Positions 1 to 8,351 are shown, counted from the stretch's first letter. The stretch: 64,000 bases of DNA from Blastocatellia bacterium UBA7656 (GCA_002483445.1 DLHY01000051.1:16265-80264); one strand, 5' to 3'. Notes: generated by a model not told the origin, from the letters alone. Numbers and translations are program-made.

Positions 1-64
1 GGAAGGAACCCCCAAGCTCGAAGGGATGAACATGTTCATCATGCTCGCTCCCAAAAAGAAATGA
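1..64 (+). CDS. infC: Translation initiation factor IF-3, C-terminal end (partial)
   Basis: The reading frame entering at the window edge (codons start at base 2) encodes the last 20 residues of a protein ending ...PKLEGMNMFIMLAPKKK and stops with TGA at 62-64. The PK(L/M)EG...MLAPK tail is typical of IF-3, which binds the 30S subunit and controls start-codon selection. Position supports this: infC-rpmI-rplT is a widely conserved operon, and rpmI follows directly. Only the extreme C-terminus is visible, so the assignment rests on the tail and the synteny. In many bacteria IF-3 and L20 autoregulate this operon; whether that applies here cannot be seen. Confidence 0.85.
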   Translation, partial: EGTPKLEGMNMFIMLAPKKK

Positions 65-74
65 TTTTTATGTA

Positions 75-145
75 CAACAGGCTGCCAGCCTGTTGACACA
101 AGGAAAACATGAGAATTTGGAGAATCAGCAGGCTGGCAGCCTGTT
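75..145. repeat. Pair of palindromic elements with GCTGSCAGC core in the rpmI leader
   Basis: A perfect 21-bp palindrome around one central base lies at 75-95 (arms CAACAGGCTG / CAGCCTGTTG). A second, inverted copy with a 15-bp perfect core lies at 129-143. The two copies are also complementary to each other, so the infC-rpmI spacer could fold either as two small hairpins or one long one. Related elements sit at 12227-12243, 38516-38534 and 38587-38607. The second copy runs into TACTTTTT and the rpmI Shine-Dalgarno, so it lies in the rpmI leader; it may simply be a REP-like element. Confidence 0.75.
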
Positions 146-167
146 GTACTTTTTCAAAGGAGGAATA

Positions 168-371
168 ATGCCGAAACTCAAAACACACAAAGGCGCTGCC
201 AAACGTTTCCGCCTCACTGCTACGGGCAAGGTCAAGCGAGGACATTCGCACGTGCGCCACATACTCACGAAGAAAACCGCCAAACGGAAACGCCAACTCG
301 ATATCGACGTGATGGTCTCTGAGGCCGACACGCCGCTCGTTAAAAAAATGCTTCCATACGGGCGAGGCTAA
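168..371 (+). CDS. rpmI: Large ribosomal subunit protein bL35
   Basis: 67 residues, the usual length of L35, beginning MPKLKTHKGAAKRF, the family's signature N-terminus, and rich in Lys/Arg. The start is chosen at ATG 168 because AAAGGAGG lies just upstream (157-164 region) and the protein N-terminus matches; a longer frame starting at 93 runs through the palindromic repeat and is not credible. L35 is a small structural protein of the 50S subunit. It sits between infC and rplT as in most bacteria. The C-terminus (LVKKMLPYGRG) is complete. Confidence 0.97.
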   Translation: MPKLKTHKGAAKRFRLTATGKVKRGHSHVRHILTKKTAKRKRQLDIDVMVSEADTPLVKKMLPYGRG

Positions 372-372
372 T

Positions 373-453
373 AGATGTTAGATATCAGATGTTAGATGTT
401 AGCCGGAAGCTTCTTTACTAACATCTGACCTCTAACATCTGACATCTGAATTT
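373..453. repeat. Inverted islands of short tandem motif (AGATGTTAG / CTAACATCT)
   Basis: In the 95-bp spacer between rpmI and rplT the motif AGATGTTAG occurs in tandem at about 374-400 and its reverse complement CTAACATCTGAC in tandem at about 418-450, with only about 18 bases between. The spacer RNA could therefore form a long imperfect hairpin. A near-identical island separates the DUF1800 and DUF1501 genes at 46672-46750. The same architecture with other motifs recurs across the window (8190, 16669, 18702, 44269, 48217). Confidence 0.8.
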
Positions 454-466
454 TAAGGAGGGACTT

Positions 467-832
467 ATGCCACGCGCTAAACGCGGGAACAAACGATTGC
501 AGAAAAGGAAAGGTATTCTAAAACTTGCTCGCGGCTATCGCGGCACGAAGAGCAAACTCTACCGTCATGCCAAAGAGCAGGTGGAGCGTTCGCTGAATTT
601 CGCCTTCACGGGCCGCAAGCTCAAGAAGCGCGACTTCCGCTCGCTGTGGATAGTGCGCATAGGAGCAGCCGCCCGCGCGCACGGATTGAGCTACAGCCGG
701 TTTATGCACGGACTCAAGCTGGCCGGAATCGCGCTCGACCGCAAGGCGCTGGCCGATCTGGCCGTCAATGACAGCGCCGCGTTCGCCGAACTGTCAAGCA
801 AAGCCAAACAGGCCATCGAGACCGCAGCCTGA
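467..832 (+). CDS. rplT: Large ribosomal subunit protein bL20
   Basis: 121 residues beginning MPRAKRGNKRLQKRKGILKLARGYRG, with the conserved RSLWIVRIGAAAR...YSRFMHGL block, all typical of L20 at its normal length (about 118). L20 binds 23S rRNA early in 50S assembly. AAGGAGG at 455-461 sets the ATG at 467. The stop codon TGA overlaps an ATG at 832, but a hairpin follows immediately and the downstream gene probably starts at 865. No oddity in the coding sequence. Confidence 0.97.
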   Translation: MPRAKRGNKRLQKRKGILKLARGYRGTKSKLYRHAKEQVERSLNFAFTGRKLKKRDFRSLWIVRIGAAARAHGLSYSRFMHGLKLAGIALDRKALADLAVNDSAAFAELSSKAKQAIETAA

Positions 833-835
833 TGA

Positions 836-855
836 AAAGGGGCTTAGGCCCCTTT
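836..855 (+). terminator. Short hairpin AAAGGGGC-TTAG-GCCCCTTT after rplT
   Basis: A perfect 8-bp stem with a 4-base loop starts four bases after the rplT stop and is followed by CTTTCG, a weak T-rich tail. It may be a partial terminator or attenuator separating the ribosomal-protein and pheS parts of the operon. It also argues against translation of pheS from the ATG at 832. Confidence 0.5.
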
Positions 856-864
856 CTTTCGAGT

Positions 865-1890
865 ATGGACGAAGGACTGAAAAAAATCAGAGAGCAGTTT
901 CTTGAAGACCTCCGCGCGGTCACTCGCGCCGAAGACGCTACGGCGCTCAAGGATAAATATCTCGGCAGGAAATCCGGTCTGATCGGGGCTGAAAAAAAGC
1001 GCGTCGGCTCGATTGCCGCAGAAAGTCGCGCCGAGTTCGGTCGCCTGATCAACGATCTCAGCCGCGAGGTCGAAGAAGAACTTGCGCGACTCAATGAGAA
1101 ATTCGCCGCCGGCCAGGAAACCGAAAGGCTTGAGCGCGAACGCCTAGATATAACTATGCCCGGCACCAGGCAGCGGCTCGGCCATCTTCATCCCATCACG
1201 CTGCTGCGCCAGAAGATCGAAGACATATTCGTTTCCATGGGCTATTCAGTGGAAGACGGGCCTGAAATAGAGACGAGTTTCTATAACTTCGACGCGCTCA
1301 ATATCCCCGTCGGCCATCCGGCGCGCGAGTCCGCCGATACGTTTTACATAAGCGAAAATCTCGCTCTCCGCTCGCAGACATCCAATGTGCAGATTCATGC
1401 TATGCAGCGACGAAAGCCGCCGCTGAGAGTCATAGCTCCGGGAAGAGTTTTTCGCCGTGACACTCCCGACCCGACGCACAACCCTATGTTCTTTCAACTC
1501 GAAGGGCTGACGGTTGATCGGAACATAACGCTTGGGGATCTGAAAGGCACGCTTGAAGAGTTCGTTCATCTGCTCTTCGGGCCAAATATCAGGACGCGAT
1601 TCCGCGCGTCGTATTTTCCGTTCGTCGAGCCTGGGGCTGAAGTCGATTACCTCTGCTTTGTGTGCGAAGGCGCGGGCTGCCGTGTGTGCAAGCAGTCGGG
1701 CTGGATAGAGCTTGGCGGCAGCGGAATGGTTCATCCGAACGTGCTTGAGACTGTAGGCATTGACCCGGAAGAGTATTCGGGATTCGCCTTCGGATTGGGT
1801 ATTGATCGCATGTGCGCTCGGATGTACGACCTTGATGATATTCGCCTGCTTTACGAAAACGATGTGAGGTTTCTTGAGCAGTTCGCATGA
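865..1890 (+). CDS. pheS: Phenylalanine--tRNA ligase alpha subunit
   Basis: Catalytic subunit of the (alpha-beta)2 phenylalanyl-tRNA synthetase, a class II enzyme charging tRNA-Phe. From ATG 865 the product is 341 residues starting MDEGLKKIREQFLEDL, as expected for PheS with its N-terminal coiled coil. Class II motif 2 is visible as FRRDTPDPTHNPMFFQLEG, followed by GSGMVHPNVL and motif 3 (FGLGIDRM). An in-frame ATG at 832 overlaps the rplT stop but lies inside a hairpin and would add 11 atypical residues. The stop overlaps the next gene's ATG by 4 bases (1887-1890). Unusually, pheT does not follow; it is about 4.2 kb downstream. Confidence 0.96.
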   Translation: MDEGLKKIREQFLEDLRAVTRAEDATALKDKYLGRKSGLIGAEKKRVGSIAAESRAEFGRLINDLSREVEEELARLNEKFAAGQETERLERERLDITMPGTRQRLGHLHPITLLRQKIEDIFVSMGYSVEDGPEIETSFYNFDALNIPVGHPARESADTFYISENLALRSQTSNVQIHAMQRRKPPLRVIAPGRVFRRDTPDPTHNPMFFQLEGLTVDRNITLGDLKGTLEEFVHLLFGPNIRTRFRASYFPFVEPGAEVDYLCFVCEGAGCRVCKQSGWIELGGSGMVHPNVLETVGIDPEEYSGFAFGLGIDRMCARMYDLDDIRLLYENDVRFLEQFA

Positions 1891-2774
1891 GCAAACTCAT
1901 AGCATTCGGATGGTACGGAGGAAAATTCAGCCATCTCGGTTGGCTCCTTCCGCTGTTGCCCGCCGCTCAACACTATTGCGAGCCTTTCGGCGGGTCGGCT
2001 GCTGTGCTGCTCAACCGCGAGCCGTCGCCAGTTGAAACCTACAATGACATTGATGGAGAAGTGGTCAATTTCTTCCGATGTCTTCGCGAGCAGAAGGATG
2101 CATTGATCGAAGCCATAGGACTGACGCCTTTTTCCCGCGAAGAATTCGAACTGGCAATATCGGGCGAGCGCGAAGGTCTGTCTGATCTGGAAAGGGCCAG
2201 AAGGTTTTTTATTCGCGCAAGGCAGGTGCGCACGGGGCTTGCTCAAAAAGCCAGCGCAGGCCGTTGGGCTCATTGTCTGCTCACGAGCAGAGCGGGGATG
2301 GCAGGAGCGGTTTCGCGATGGCTGGGAAGCGTCGAGGATCTTTCCGAGATAGCGCAAAGACTATTGCGCGTTCAGATCGAGCATTCATCGGCTGCGGATG
2401 TAATCAGGCGATATGACAGCAAAGACACTCTGTTTTATTGCGATCCTCCTTATCCTCACGATGCGCGCGGAGATGTAAATGCTTATGCTTATGAAATGAC
2501 GGATGAAGAACATCGCAAACTCGCTGCTGTTCTCCACGACATTAAAGGGAAAGCGGCTCTGTCAAGCTATCATTGCGGGCTGATGGATGAATTGTATGGC
2601 GACTGGCGATGTATCGAGGCCCCGATCAAAAATTGCCATTCGGTAAAGACGCCGAGACAGGAAGTTCTTTGGGTAAACTATGACCCCGAGGTTGAACCAA
2701 AATGGCAGAGCCAGCAGAAATCCTTGATGCAGCTTATAAACGAGCATCCTCCCATATCTCAGAACCGTTCGTGA
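1887..2774 (+). CDS. DNA adenine methylase (Dam-type, N6-adenine), probable restriction-modification partner
   Basis: 295 residues with the D12-class adenine methyltransferase layout: an N-terminal SAM-binding segment (FGWYGGKF at residues 7-14, YCEPFGGS at about 30-37) and the catalytic DPPY motif at 186-189. It would transfer a methyl group from S-adenosylmethionine to the N6 of adenine at a specific DNA site. Its ATG overlaps the pheS stop (ATGA), so it is probably translationally coupled. Its 3' end overlaps the next gene, a predicted restriction endonuclease, by 73 bases, which points to a type II restriction-modification module rather than a solitary housekeeping methylase. The recognition sequence cannot be read from the gene. 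Confidence 0.9.
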   Translation: MSKLIAFGWYGGKFSHLGWLLPLLPAAQHYCEPFGGSAAVLLNREPSPVETYNDIDGEVVNFFRCLREQKDALIEAIGLTPFSREEFELAISGEREGLSDLERARRFFIRARQVRTGLAQKASAGRWAHCLLTSRAGMAGAVSRWLGSVEDLSEIAQRLLRVQIEHSSAADVIRRYDSKDTLFYCDPPYPHDARGDVNAYAYEMTDEEHRKLAAVLHDIKGKAALSSYHCGLMDELYGDWRCIEAPIKNCHSVKTPRQEVLWVNYDPEVEPKWQSQQKSLMQLINEHPPISQNRS

Positions 2775-3826
2775 AGGACAGTGAAATAGTGAATAGAGTC
2801 GAGACTGTCTGCCGCAATATACAAAATCGCGCTGGCGTCCGGCTGCTTCTGGCCTGTTTGCTCGCAAAGATTCATAACCCCCAAGTAGACATTCGCAAAC
2901 CCTACACTGAGATCGGCGATTCGGATGCTTATTCAGGTCGCACCTACGATGAAGCGTATATCTCAGCCTTCATAAACAAATACGAATTACCCTGCAATCC
3001 CACGACCGCATTTCTTACCCCTGCTCTTCGAAATAGAAACACTGCCCTGACACCGCAGGTCGACCTCGTTGGTCGCCCGCCCCTCGTTTACCAAAGCATT
3101 CTTCATCTACTCGATGATGTGTATTCAAACCGCGTGTCGACAAAAAAGCTTCTGGCCGAGACCATAAGACAGCTTTTGATGGTTCGAGATGAAAGGCATC
3201 ATAGAATGAATACTCTGCTTGCCGGATTAAGAGCATCCAAAGGGGCAGGCAAATTGTCAGCGGAAGCTATAATCGATCTTATTCAACAACATCTCAGATG
3301 CAAAGGCGCGAGCCGATTGCCTGTGCTTGCAGTTGCCGCAGCATACCATGCCGCTTCCGTGCGCCTCGGTGAGCGTTGTCTTCCTCTTCAATCACATACA
3401 GCCGCTGATGAGCAAACCGGATCGCTCGGTGACCTGGAGATAACTCTCACCGATGATGACGATATTGTGACGGGCTATGAAATGAAAATGAAGCGAATCG
3501 CACGCGAAGACATTGACCGTGCTCTTCAGAAAATAATCAGCAGCGGGAAGACTATAGACAACTACATTTTTATCACGACTGATATAATCGACCGGGATGT
3601 TGAGGAGTACGTGCGGAGCCTTTACGAAAAGACCGGCGGCGTCGAAATTGTGATACTTGACTGCATCGGGTTTTTGCGCCATTTTCTACACTTGTTTCAC
3701 AGACTTCGGATGGAATTTGTGGAAGCTTATCAGATACTTTTGCTTGCAGAGCCTGACAGCGCAGTGAGCCAGCCCTTGAAAGAAGCTTTCCTTGCATTGA
3801 GACAGGCGGCTGAAAGCGGAGAATAG
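2702..3826 (+). CDS. Putative type II restriction endonuclease, SacI-like family
   Basis: 374 residues. The stretches LQNRAGVRLLLACLLAK-like, NPQVDIRKPYTEIG, YISAFINK and LTPALRNRNTALTP match my recollection of proteins annotated as SacI-family endonucleases. A candidate PD-(D/E)xK core is visible as D244...E260-M-K262 in GDLEITLTDDDDIVTGYEMK. The start at ATG 2702 lies inside the methylase gene (73-bp overlap) and gives the family-like N-terminus MAEPAEILDAAYKRA. The pairing with an adenine methylase supports the role. The family call is from memory and needs a profile search; SacI itself cuts GAGCTC, but specificity here is unknown. Confidence 0.7.
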   Translation: MAEPAEILDAAYKRASSHISEPFVKDSEIVNRVETVCRNIQNRAGVRLLLACLLAKIHNPQVDIRKPYTEIGDSDAYSGRTYDEAYISAFINKYELPCNPTTAFLTPALRNRNTALTPQVDLVGRPPLVYQSILHLLDDVYSNRVSTKKLLAETIRQLLMVRDERHHRMNTLLAGLRASKGAGKLSAEAIIDLIQQHLRCKGASRLPVLAVAAAYHAASVRLGERCLPLQSHTAADEQTGSLGDLEITLTDDDDIVTGYEMKMKRIAREDIDRALQKIISSGKTIDNYIFITTDIIDRDVEEYVRSLYEKTGGVEIVILDCIGFLRHFLHLFHRLRMEFVEAYQILLLAEPDSAVSQPLKEAFLALRQAAESGE

Positions 3827-3839
3827 TAAAGAGCGCATC

Positions 3840-4391
3840 ATGACAGGTGTATTCATAGGCGGATCAAGAAGAATAACCAAACTGGCGTCGCCCATTAAAA
3901 AGCGGATCGACAATATTATGGGCAATGGATTCACCATTTTTATCGGCGACGCAGACGGCGCTGATGCCTGCGTGCAGGAATATCTGGCCGACCATAGCTA
4001 TAAGAATGTCATCGTGTTTTGTATGGGAGGAGTTTGCAGAAACAATATCGGCGACTGGGATGTGAGAAGTATAAAATCGCAAGCGAGCGGGAAAGGGTTC
4101 GATTTTTACGCAGCCAAAGATATGCAAATGGCTGCCGAGGCTTCTTATGGATTCATGATATGGGATGCGAAAAGCAATGGGACATTGAACAATATGATCA
4201 ACCTGCTGAAAAGAGAAAAAAAGGTTCTGGTTTATTTCAGCCCGGAAGAATCTTTTTACGCATTGAGCAACTTCAAAGGGCTGTCGGATCTGCTGGCAAA
4301 GTGCGATCAAAAGACGCTTGAAAAATTCAACAGGAAGTTTGCGATAAATCAGCTTTTGAAAGACGAGGAGTCTGAGTTGTTGTTTGCTTGA
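3840..4391 (+). CDS. SLOG-fold (Rossmann-like) nucleotide-binding protein of unknown role
   Basis: 183 residues. An N-terminal GGSRR (residues 7-11) and a GDADGADACVQEYL segment (36-49) resemble the two ligand-binding loops of SLOG/DprA-like Rossmann domains (YspA/DUF2493 proteins have a similar GDA-GAD motif). SLOG proteins bind nucleotides or nucleotide derivatives and are often found in conflict systems. The gene starts 13 bases after the endonuclease stop in the same direction, so it probably belongs to the restriction cassette, perhaps as an accessory or sensor protein. It reads more A/T-rich than the flanking pheS and pheT genes, consistent with lateral transfer. Confidence 0.6.
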   Translation: MTGVFIGGSRRITKLASPIKKRIDNIMGNGFTIFIGDADGADACVQEYLADHSYKNVIVFCMGGVCRNNIGDWDVRSIKSQASGKGFDFYAAKDMQMAAEASYGFMIWDAKSNGTLNNMINLLKREKKVLVYFSPEESFYALSNFKGLSDLLAKCDQKTLEKFNRKFAINQLLKDEESELLFA

Positions 4392-4419
4392 CAAGTCTTT
4401 CACTCTTCGCGTTTAAACC

Positions 4420-6147
4420 ATGTCTACTACCACGACTCGATCAATCGACAAAACCATCCTCATATTAGGCGGGGCCGGACTTGTCGGCACGCAGATCACT
4501 CATCAGATCGCCCGCGACCTCCGGCCCGAAAAGATCATCATCGCATCGCTTTATCATAAGGAAGTGCGCGAAGTCGCTCGCGACATGCGCAAGCAGTTTC
4601 CTTCGACAAAATTCGTCGAGCTATGGGGCAATCTCTTCGTCCGCGAAGAATTCGCGAAAGAAGATCGCCAATCGCTCATCGCAAGCCCCGCGCGCCGCCG
4701 CGCCCTATACGATGACCTCTTCGGGCCTATCGATAACGCTTATGATCGGGCCATGCTCACGCGCGCCGTCCGCGAGCATCGCCCCGATGTCCTGATCGAT
4801 TGCGTCAACACCGCTTCAGGCATCAGCTATCAGGATGTCTATACCAATTCAATCGAAGTCCGTAAAACGCTCGACTTCATCGAAGACCACATCACGGATC
4901 GCGACTTCAAACGGCTATGGGACAATCGCAAAACGCTTGAACGCACGATAGAGATGCTGCTCCTGTCACAATCCATACCTCAACTCATCCGCCACACTCA
5001 GTTGCTTTATCGGGCTATGGTCGAAGTCTCGACGCGCATCTACGTCAAAGTCGGAACCACCGGGACGGGCGGAATGGGTTTGAACATCCCATACACTCAC
5101 GGCGAGGACAAGCCTTCGGCAAAACTGATGTCGAAGACCGCCGTCGCTTTCGCTCACACCGGGTTGATGTTTCTGATGGCGCGCACTCCGGGCGGCCCAA
5201 TAGTGAAAGAGATCAAGCCCGCCGCGATGATCGGCTATAAGAAAGTCACTTTTCAATCGCTCAAAGATCGTCGCACGAATTCGCCGGTTTGCATGTATAA
5301 TTCGCGCGCCCAGACGCTCGAAGGCGAACTGGAACTGTCGCTTCCGCGGGAAAACTTCAAACAGATAGGCGAGCTTGAAATGGTCGGCGTGGATACGGGC
5401 GAAAACGGATTCTTCGCCCGCGGCGAATTCGAGGCCGTGACTTCGATAAATCAGATGGAATTCGTCACGCCTGAAGAGATAGCGCAAAACGTGCTGCTCG
5501 AAATCAAGGGCAGCAACACGGGTGTCGATGTCATAGCCGCGATTGATTCAGCCATAATGACGCCGAGCTATCGCGCGGGCTATCTGCGCGGATCGGCGAT
5601 AGAAGCTCTGCGCCGACTGGAACGCGAAACCAACACTCATTCAATCGCGACCGGCGAGCTTGGCCCGCCCAAGCTGACCAAACTTTTGTATGAAGCTCAC
5701 CTGCTCAAGATAAAATATCGTTTGCTTGAAAAAGTCACAAAGACGGACGCCGCGAAAATTTCGGCGGAACTTTGGCGATACCTCGAACGCAATCACGAAC
5801 TGAGAAACTCGATCATCTCGATAGGCATTCCCGTGCTTCCGCCCGAAGGGAATCGTTTGATCCGCGGGCCTCGCATCAATGTTCCTGAATACGCGGGTCA
5901 ATCAAGACTTCCGATCACGGAAAAAAATATCGATCAGTGGGCCGCGCGCGGCTGGATAGATTTGAGGCCGAAAAATATCATTCGATGGCAGGAGCGATTC
6001 CGCCGTATGCTTCGCTCCGCGCTTTCGATTCACAGGCAGGGGTCGGCTGCGATAACGATGTCGGCCTATCGCAGCGAAGAGATTCACATAGGCGAAGTAG
6101 TCGGCTGGATTTTCAACAACGAAGAACAAGGGTACAGGATAAAATGA
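4420..6147 (+). CDS. Large NAD(P)-binding Rossmann protein of unknown function
   Basis: 575 residues. The N-terminus has a classical dinucleotide-binding fingerprint (ILILGGAGLVGTQI, residues 13-26) followed by strands resembling epimerase/saccharopine-dehydrogenase-like folds; DVLIDCVNTASG and VGTTGTGGMGLNIPYTHG look like further parts of the cofactor or substrate pocket. No known family could be assigned. The stop overlaps the pheT start by 4 bases (ATGA), implying translational coupling with pheT. Codon use resembles pheS and pheT rather than the preceding cassette, so it may be an older resident of this operon. A second-frame start is not needed; ATG 4420 has little Shine-Dalgarno signal. 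Confidence 0.65.
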   Translation: MSTTTTRSIDKTILILGGAGLVGTQITHQIARDLRPEKIIIASLYHKEVREVARDMRKQFPSTKFVELWGNLFVREEFAKEDRQSLIASPARRRALYDDLFGPIDNAYDRAMLTRAVREHRPDVLIDCVNTASGISYQDVYTNSIEVRKTLDFIEDHITDRDFKRLWDNRKTLERTIEMLLLSQSIPQLIRHTQLLYRAMVEVSTRIYVKVGTTGTGGMGLNIPYTHGEDKPSAKLMSKTAVAFAHTGLMFLMARTPGGPIVKEIKPAAMIGYKKVTFQSLKDRRTNSPVCMYNSRAQTLEGELELSLPRENFKQIGELEMVGVDTGENGFFARGEFEAVTSINQMEFVTPEEIAQNVLLEIKGSNTGVDVIAAIDSAIMTPSYRAGYLRGSAIEALRRLERETNTHSIATGELGPPKLTKLLYEAHLLKIKYRLLEKVTKTDAAKISAELWRYLERNHELRNSIISIGIPVLPPEGNRLIRGPRINVPEYAGQSRLPITEKNIDQWAARGWIDLRPKNIIRWQERFRRMLRSALSIHRQGSAAITMSAYRSEEIHIGEVVGWIFNNEEQGYRIK

Positions 6148-8189
6148 AGATCAGCTATAAGTGGTTGACCGAAATCGCGAAGATCAATCTTTCACCTCGT
6201 CAGCTTGCCGACCGAATGACGATGGTCGGACTTGCGGTCGATTCAATCGAAGAGACGGGCGACGACTATTTGTTCGATTTCGATCTCACTTCGAATCGGC
6301 CCGACGCGCTTTCGCACTTCGGCGTCGCTCGCGAAGCCGCGCTCGTTTGCGGCGGCGCGTTTCGTCGGCCTGAAATCAAACTCGATGAGAGCGATGAAGA
6401 AGCCAAGTCATCTGCTTCAATCGAAATCGTGGATTCGGATTTGTGCGCGCGATACGCCGGTCGCGTAGTTCGCGGAGTCAAAGTCGGGCCTTCACCTGTG
6501 TGGCTCGTCGAGCGACTCGAATCGATAGGCCAGCGTCCGGTCAACAATATCGCTGACATCACCAACCTTGTGATGTTCGAGATTGGCCAGCCCACTCACG
6601 CTTTCGATTTGAATCTGCTCCGTGGCAGAAAGATCATCGTCAGACGCGCTCGCGAGGGGGAACGCCTCAAAACGCTCGATGGAGTAGAGCGCGAGCTAAC
6701 GACCGACATGCTGATGATCGCCGACGCTGACCGTGTGGTGGCAGTGGCGGGTGTGATGGGAGGAGAAGACACCGAGATCAATCTCACGACGACTGATGTG
6801 CTGATTGAAAGCGCGTACTTCGATCCGCTCTCTGTTCGACACACCTCGCGCGCTTTGGGATTGGACACCGAAGCGTCTTATCGTTTCTCTCGCGGCGTCG
6901 ACCCCCAGGCGCAGGCTCGCGCCGCTGATCGCGTGGCGGAACTTATCGCCGAGATCGCCGGAGGGCGAATCCTCCGCAGCGTAATCGATATTCATCCGGT
7001 GAAACTACAGCGCCATCGCGTCTCATTGCGCGAGTCTCGAATCGAGCGGCTCACTGGCCTGAAAGTCGAAATCGAAAAGGCGGCGGATATATTGCGCGCT
7101 CTTGAATTCGAAGTAGAAGTTCACGAAGACAGGCGACTCACCGCCCTTGCGCCTTCGTTTCGCATAGACATCTCGCGCGAGGAAGACCTTGTTGAAGAAG
7201 TCGCGCGTCACACAGGTTATGACAAAGTGGCCACGACTTTGCCCTCGTGGGGCGGCGCGGGGAGTTATCTTCCGGGCGAGCAGAATCGCAGGAGAGCGAG
7301 GCGAATCCTGATGGATTTGGGATTCAACGAAGCTATCTCTTTCAGCTTCGTCAATGGCGAGCGCGACCGTTTGTTTCAATCCGCAGGCAAGGCGACGGCG
7401 ACGCTCGTAAATCCCATCGATGCGAATGCTTCTGAAATGCGGGCGTCGCTCCTTACCTGCCTGCTCGATTCTTTGCAGGCAAATTTCAATCACGGCACAC
7501 GAGACGTGAAGCTCTTCGAAGTCGGAAAAGTATTTCAATCTGAATCATCGGACGAACGACCGCGCGAGAGAGAAAAACTTGCGATGGTTTTGACCGGCTC
7601 CGTAGCGCCTGACGACTGGAGATCGAATCGGCAGATCGATTTTTATGATCTCAAGGGAGCGATAGAAAGTCTGCTTGCAGGATTGAATCTGTCGGGCTTT
7701 ACAATTGAGCGAGGCGGTGTAGAATACCTCCATCCTGGACAGTCGGCGGCGCTCATCAGAGACGGCCAGGAGATCGCCCGCTTAGGCAGGCTGCATCCGC
7801 GAGTGGCTGCTCTGTACAAATTCCGTCAGCCTGTTTACATCGGCGAAATCGATTTTGAGAGTTTGCTTGAGTTGCCGCCTGATCCGGTTCGCTACAGCGC
7901 ATTGCCGCGACTGCCCGCTTCGTCGAGGGATGTTTCGGCGATGGTGGCTGAATCGGTTCTGTGGGGCGATGTTGAGCGCGCGATAGCCGATCTCGGAATA
8001 AAAGAGATAGTTTCCGTGAAGTTGTTTGACACCTACAAAGGCAAGGATATGCCTGAAGGAATACGCTCGCTCGCCTTTCGCGTTGTGTATCGTGGAGACG
8101 GGCGGACGCTCACGGATGAAGAGATCACCCCTATGCACGAGCGAGTCCGTGAGATGATCGAGCAGAAATTCGGAGCGCAACTTCGGTGA
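6144..8189 (+). CDS. pheT: Phenylalanine--tRNA ligase beta subunit, short form without EMAP-like domain
   Basis: 681 residues. The protein opens MKISYKWLTEI...LSPRQLADRMTMVGLAVDSIE and passes straight into DFDLTSNRPDALSHFGVAREAA, the B1/B3 region. The roughly 110-residue OB-fold tRNA-binding (EMAP-like) insert found in most bacterial PheT (about 800 residues) is absent. The B5 DNA-binding-like domain, the catalytic-like core (RASLLTCLLDSL) and the C-terminal anticodon-binding FDX-ACB domain (LPASSRDVS ... FDTYKGKDMPEG) are present. The start is set at 6144, overlapping the preceding stop; a longer frame from 5937 only translates the neighbour's other frame. Some lineages encode such short forms, so it is probably functional. 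Confidence 0.95.
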   Translation: MKISYKWLTEIAKINLSPRQLADRMTMVGLAVDSIEETGDDYLFDFDLTSNRPDALSHFGVAREAALVCGGAFRRPEIKLDESDEEAKSSASIEIVDSDLCARYAGRVVRGVKVGPSPVWLVERLESIGQRPVNNIADITNLVMFEIGQPTHAFDLNLLRGRKIIVRRAREGERLKTLDGVERELTTDMLMIADADRVVAVAGVMGGEDTEINLTTTDVLIESAYFDPLSVRHTSRALGLDTEASYRFSRGVDPQAQARAADRVAELIAEIAGGRILRSVIDIHPVKLQRHRVSLRESRIERLTGLKVEIEKAADILRALEFEVEVHEDRRLTALAPSFRIDISREEDLVEEVARHTGYDKVATTLPSWGGAGSYLPGEQNRRRARRILMDLGFNEAISFSFVNGERDRLFQSAGKATATLVNPIDANASEMRASLLTCLLDSLQANFNHGTRDVKLFEVGKVFQSESSDERPREREKLAMVLTGSVAPDDWRSNRQIDFYDLKGAIESLLAGLNLSGFTIERGGVEYLHPGQSAALIRDGQEIARLGRLHPRVAALYKFRQPVYIGEIDFESLLELPPDPVRYSALPRLPASSRDVSAMVAESVLWGDVERAIADLGIKEIVSVKLFDTYKGKDMPEGIRSLAFRVVYRGDGRTLTDEEITPMHERVREMIEQKFGAQLR

Positions 8190-8337
8190 GTTTTCAGTTT
8201 CCAGTTTCCAAGTTTCAGCCGGGAATGATTCCATCGGTTCGCTCGCTCTTTCCAACTGGCGATTGTCAGTCTCAGGTTTTCGGTGGCGGGTATTTGCTTC
8301 TGCAACTGAAAACTGAAAACTGAAAACTGAAAACTGA
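8190..8337. repeat. Inverted islands of the motif GAAAACT between pheT and the coiled-coil gene
   Basis: TTTTCAGTTTCCAGTTTCC lies at about 8192-8210. Its reverse-complement type, CTGAAAACTGAAAACTG repeated four times, lies at 8305-8337, with about 95 unrelated bases between. The downstream array ends 4 bases before the Shine-Dalgarno of the next gene. The same GAAAACT array recurs at about 25611-25646 before an enoyl-CoA hydratase gene. Confidence 0.8.
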
Positions 8338-8351
8338 TGAGGGAGGAATAG

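Noticed and set aside
39..296. Minus-strand frame over the infC end and rpmI
   Set aside because: It lies opposite two well-supported ribosomal-operon genes and has no recognisable product or ribosome-binding site.
832..864. Earlier pheS start overlapping the rplT stop
   Set aside because: It lies within a GC hairpin and adds 11 residues unlike PheS; the start at 865 gives the family N-terminus. It remains a possibility.
5937..6143. Longer N-terminus for PheT
   Set aside because: The extra 69 residues are only the other frame of the preceding Rossmann gene; the family N-terminus begins at 6144.
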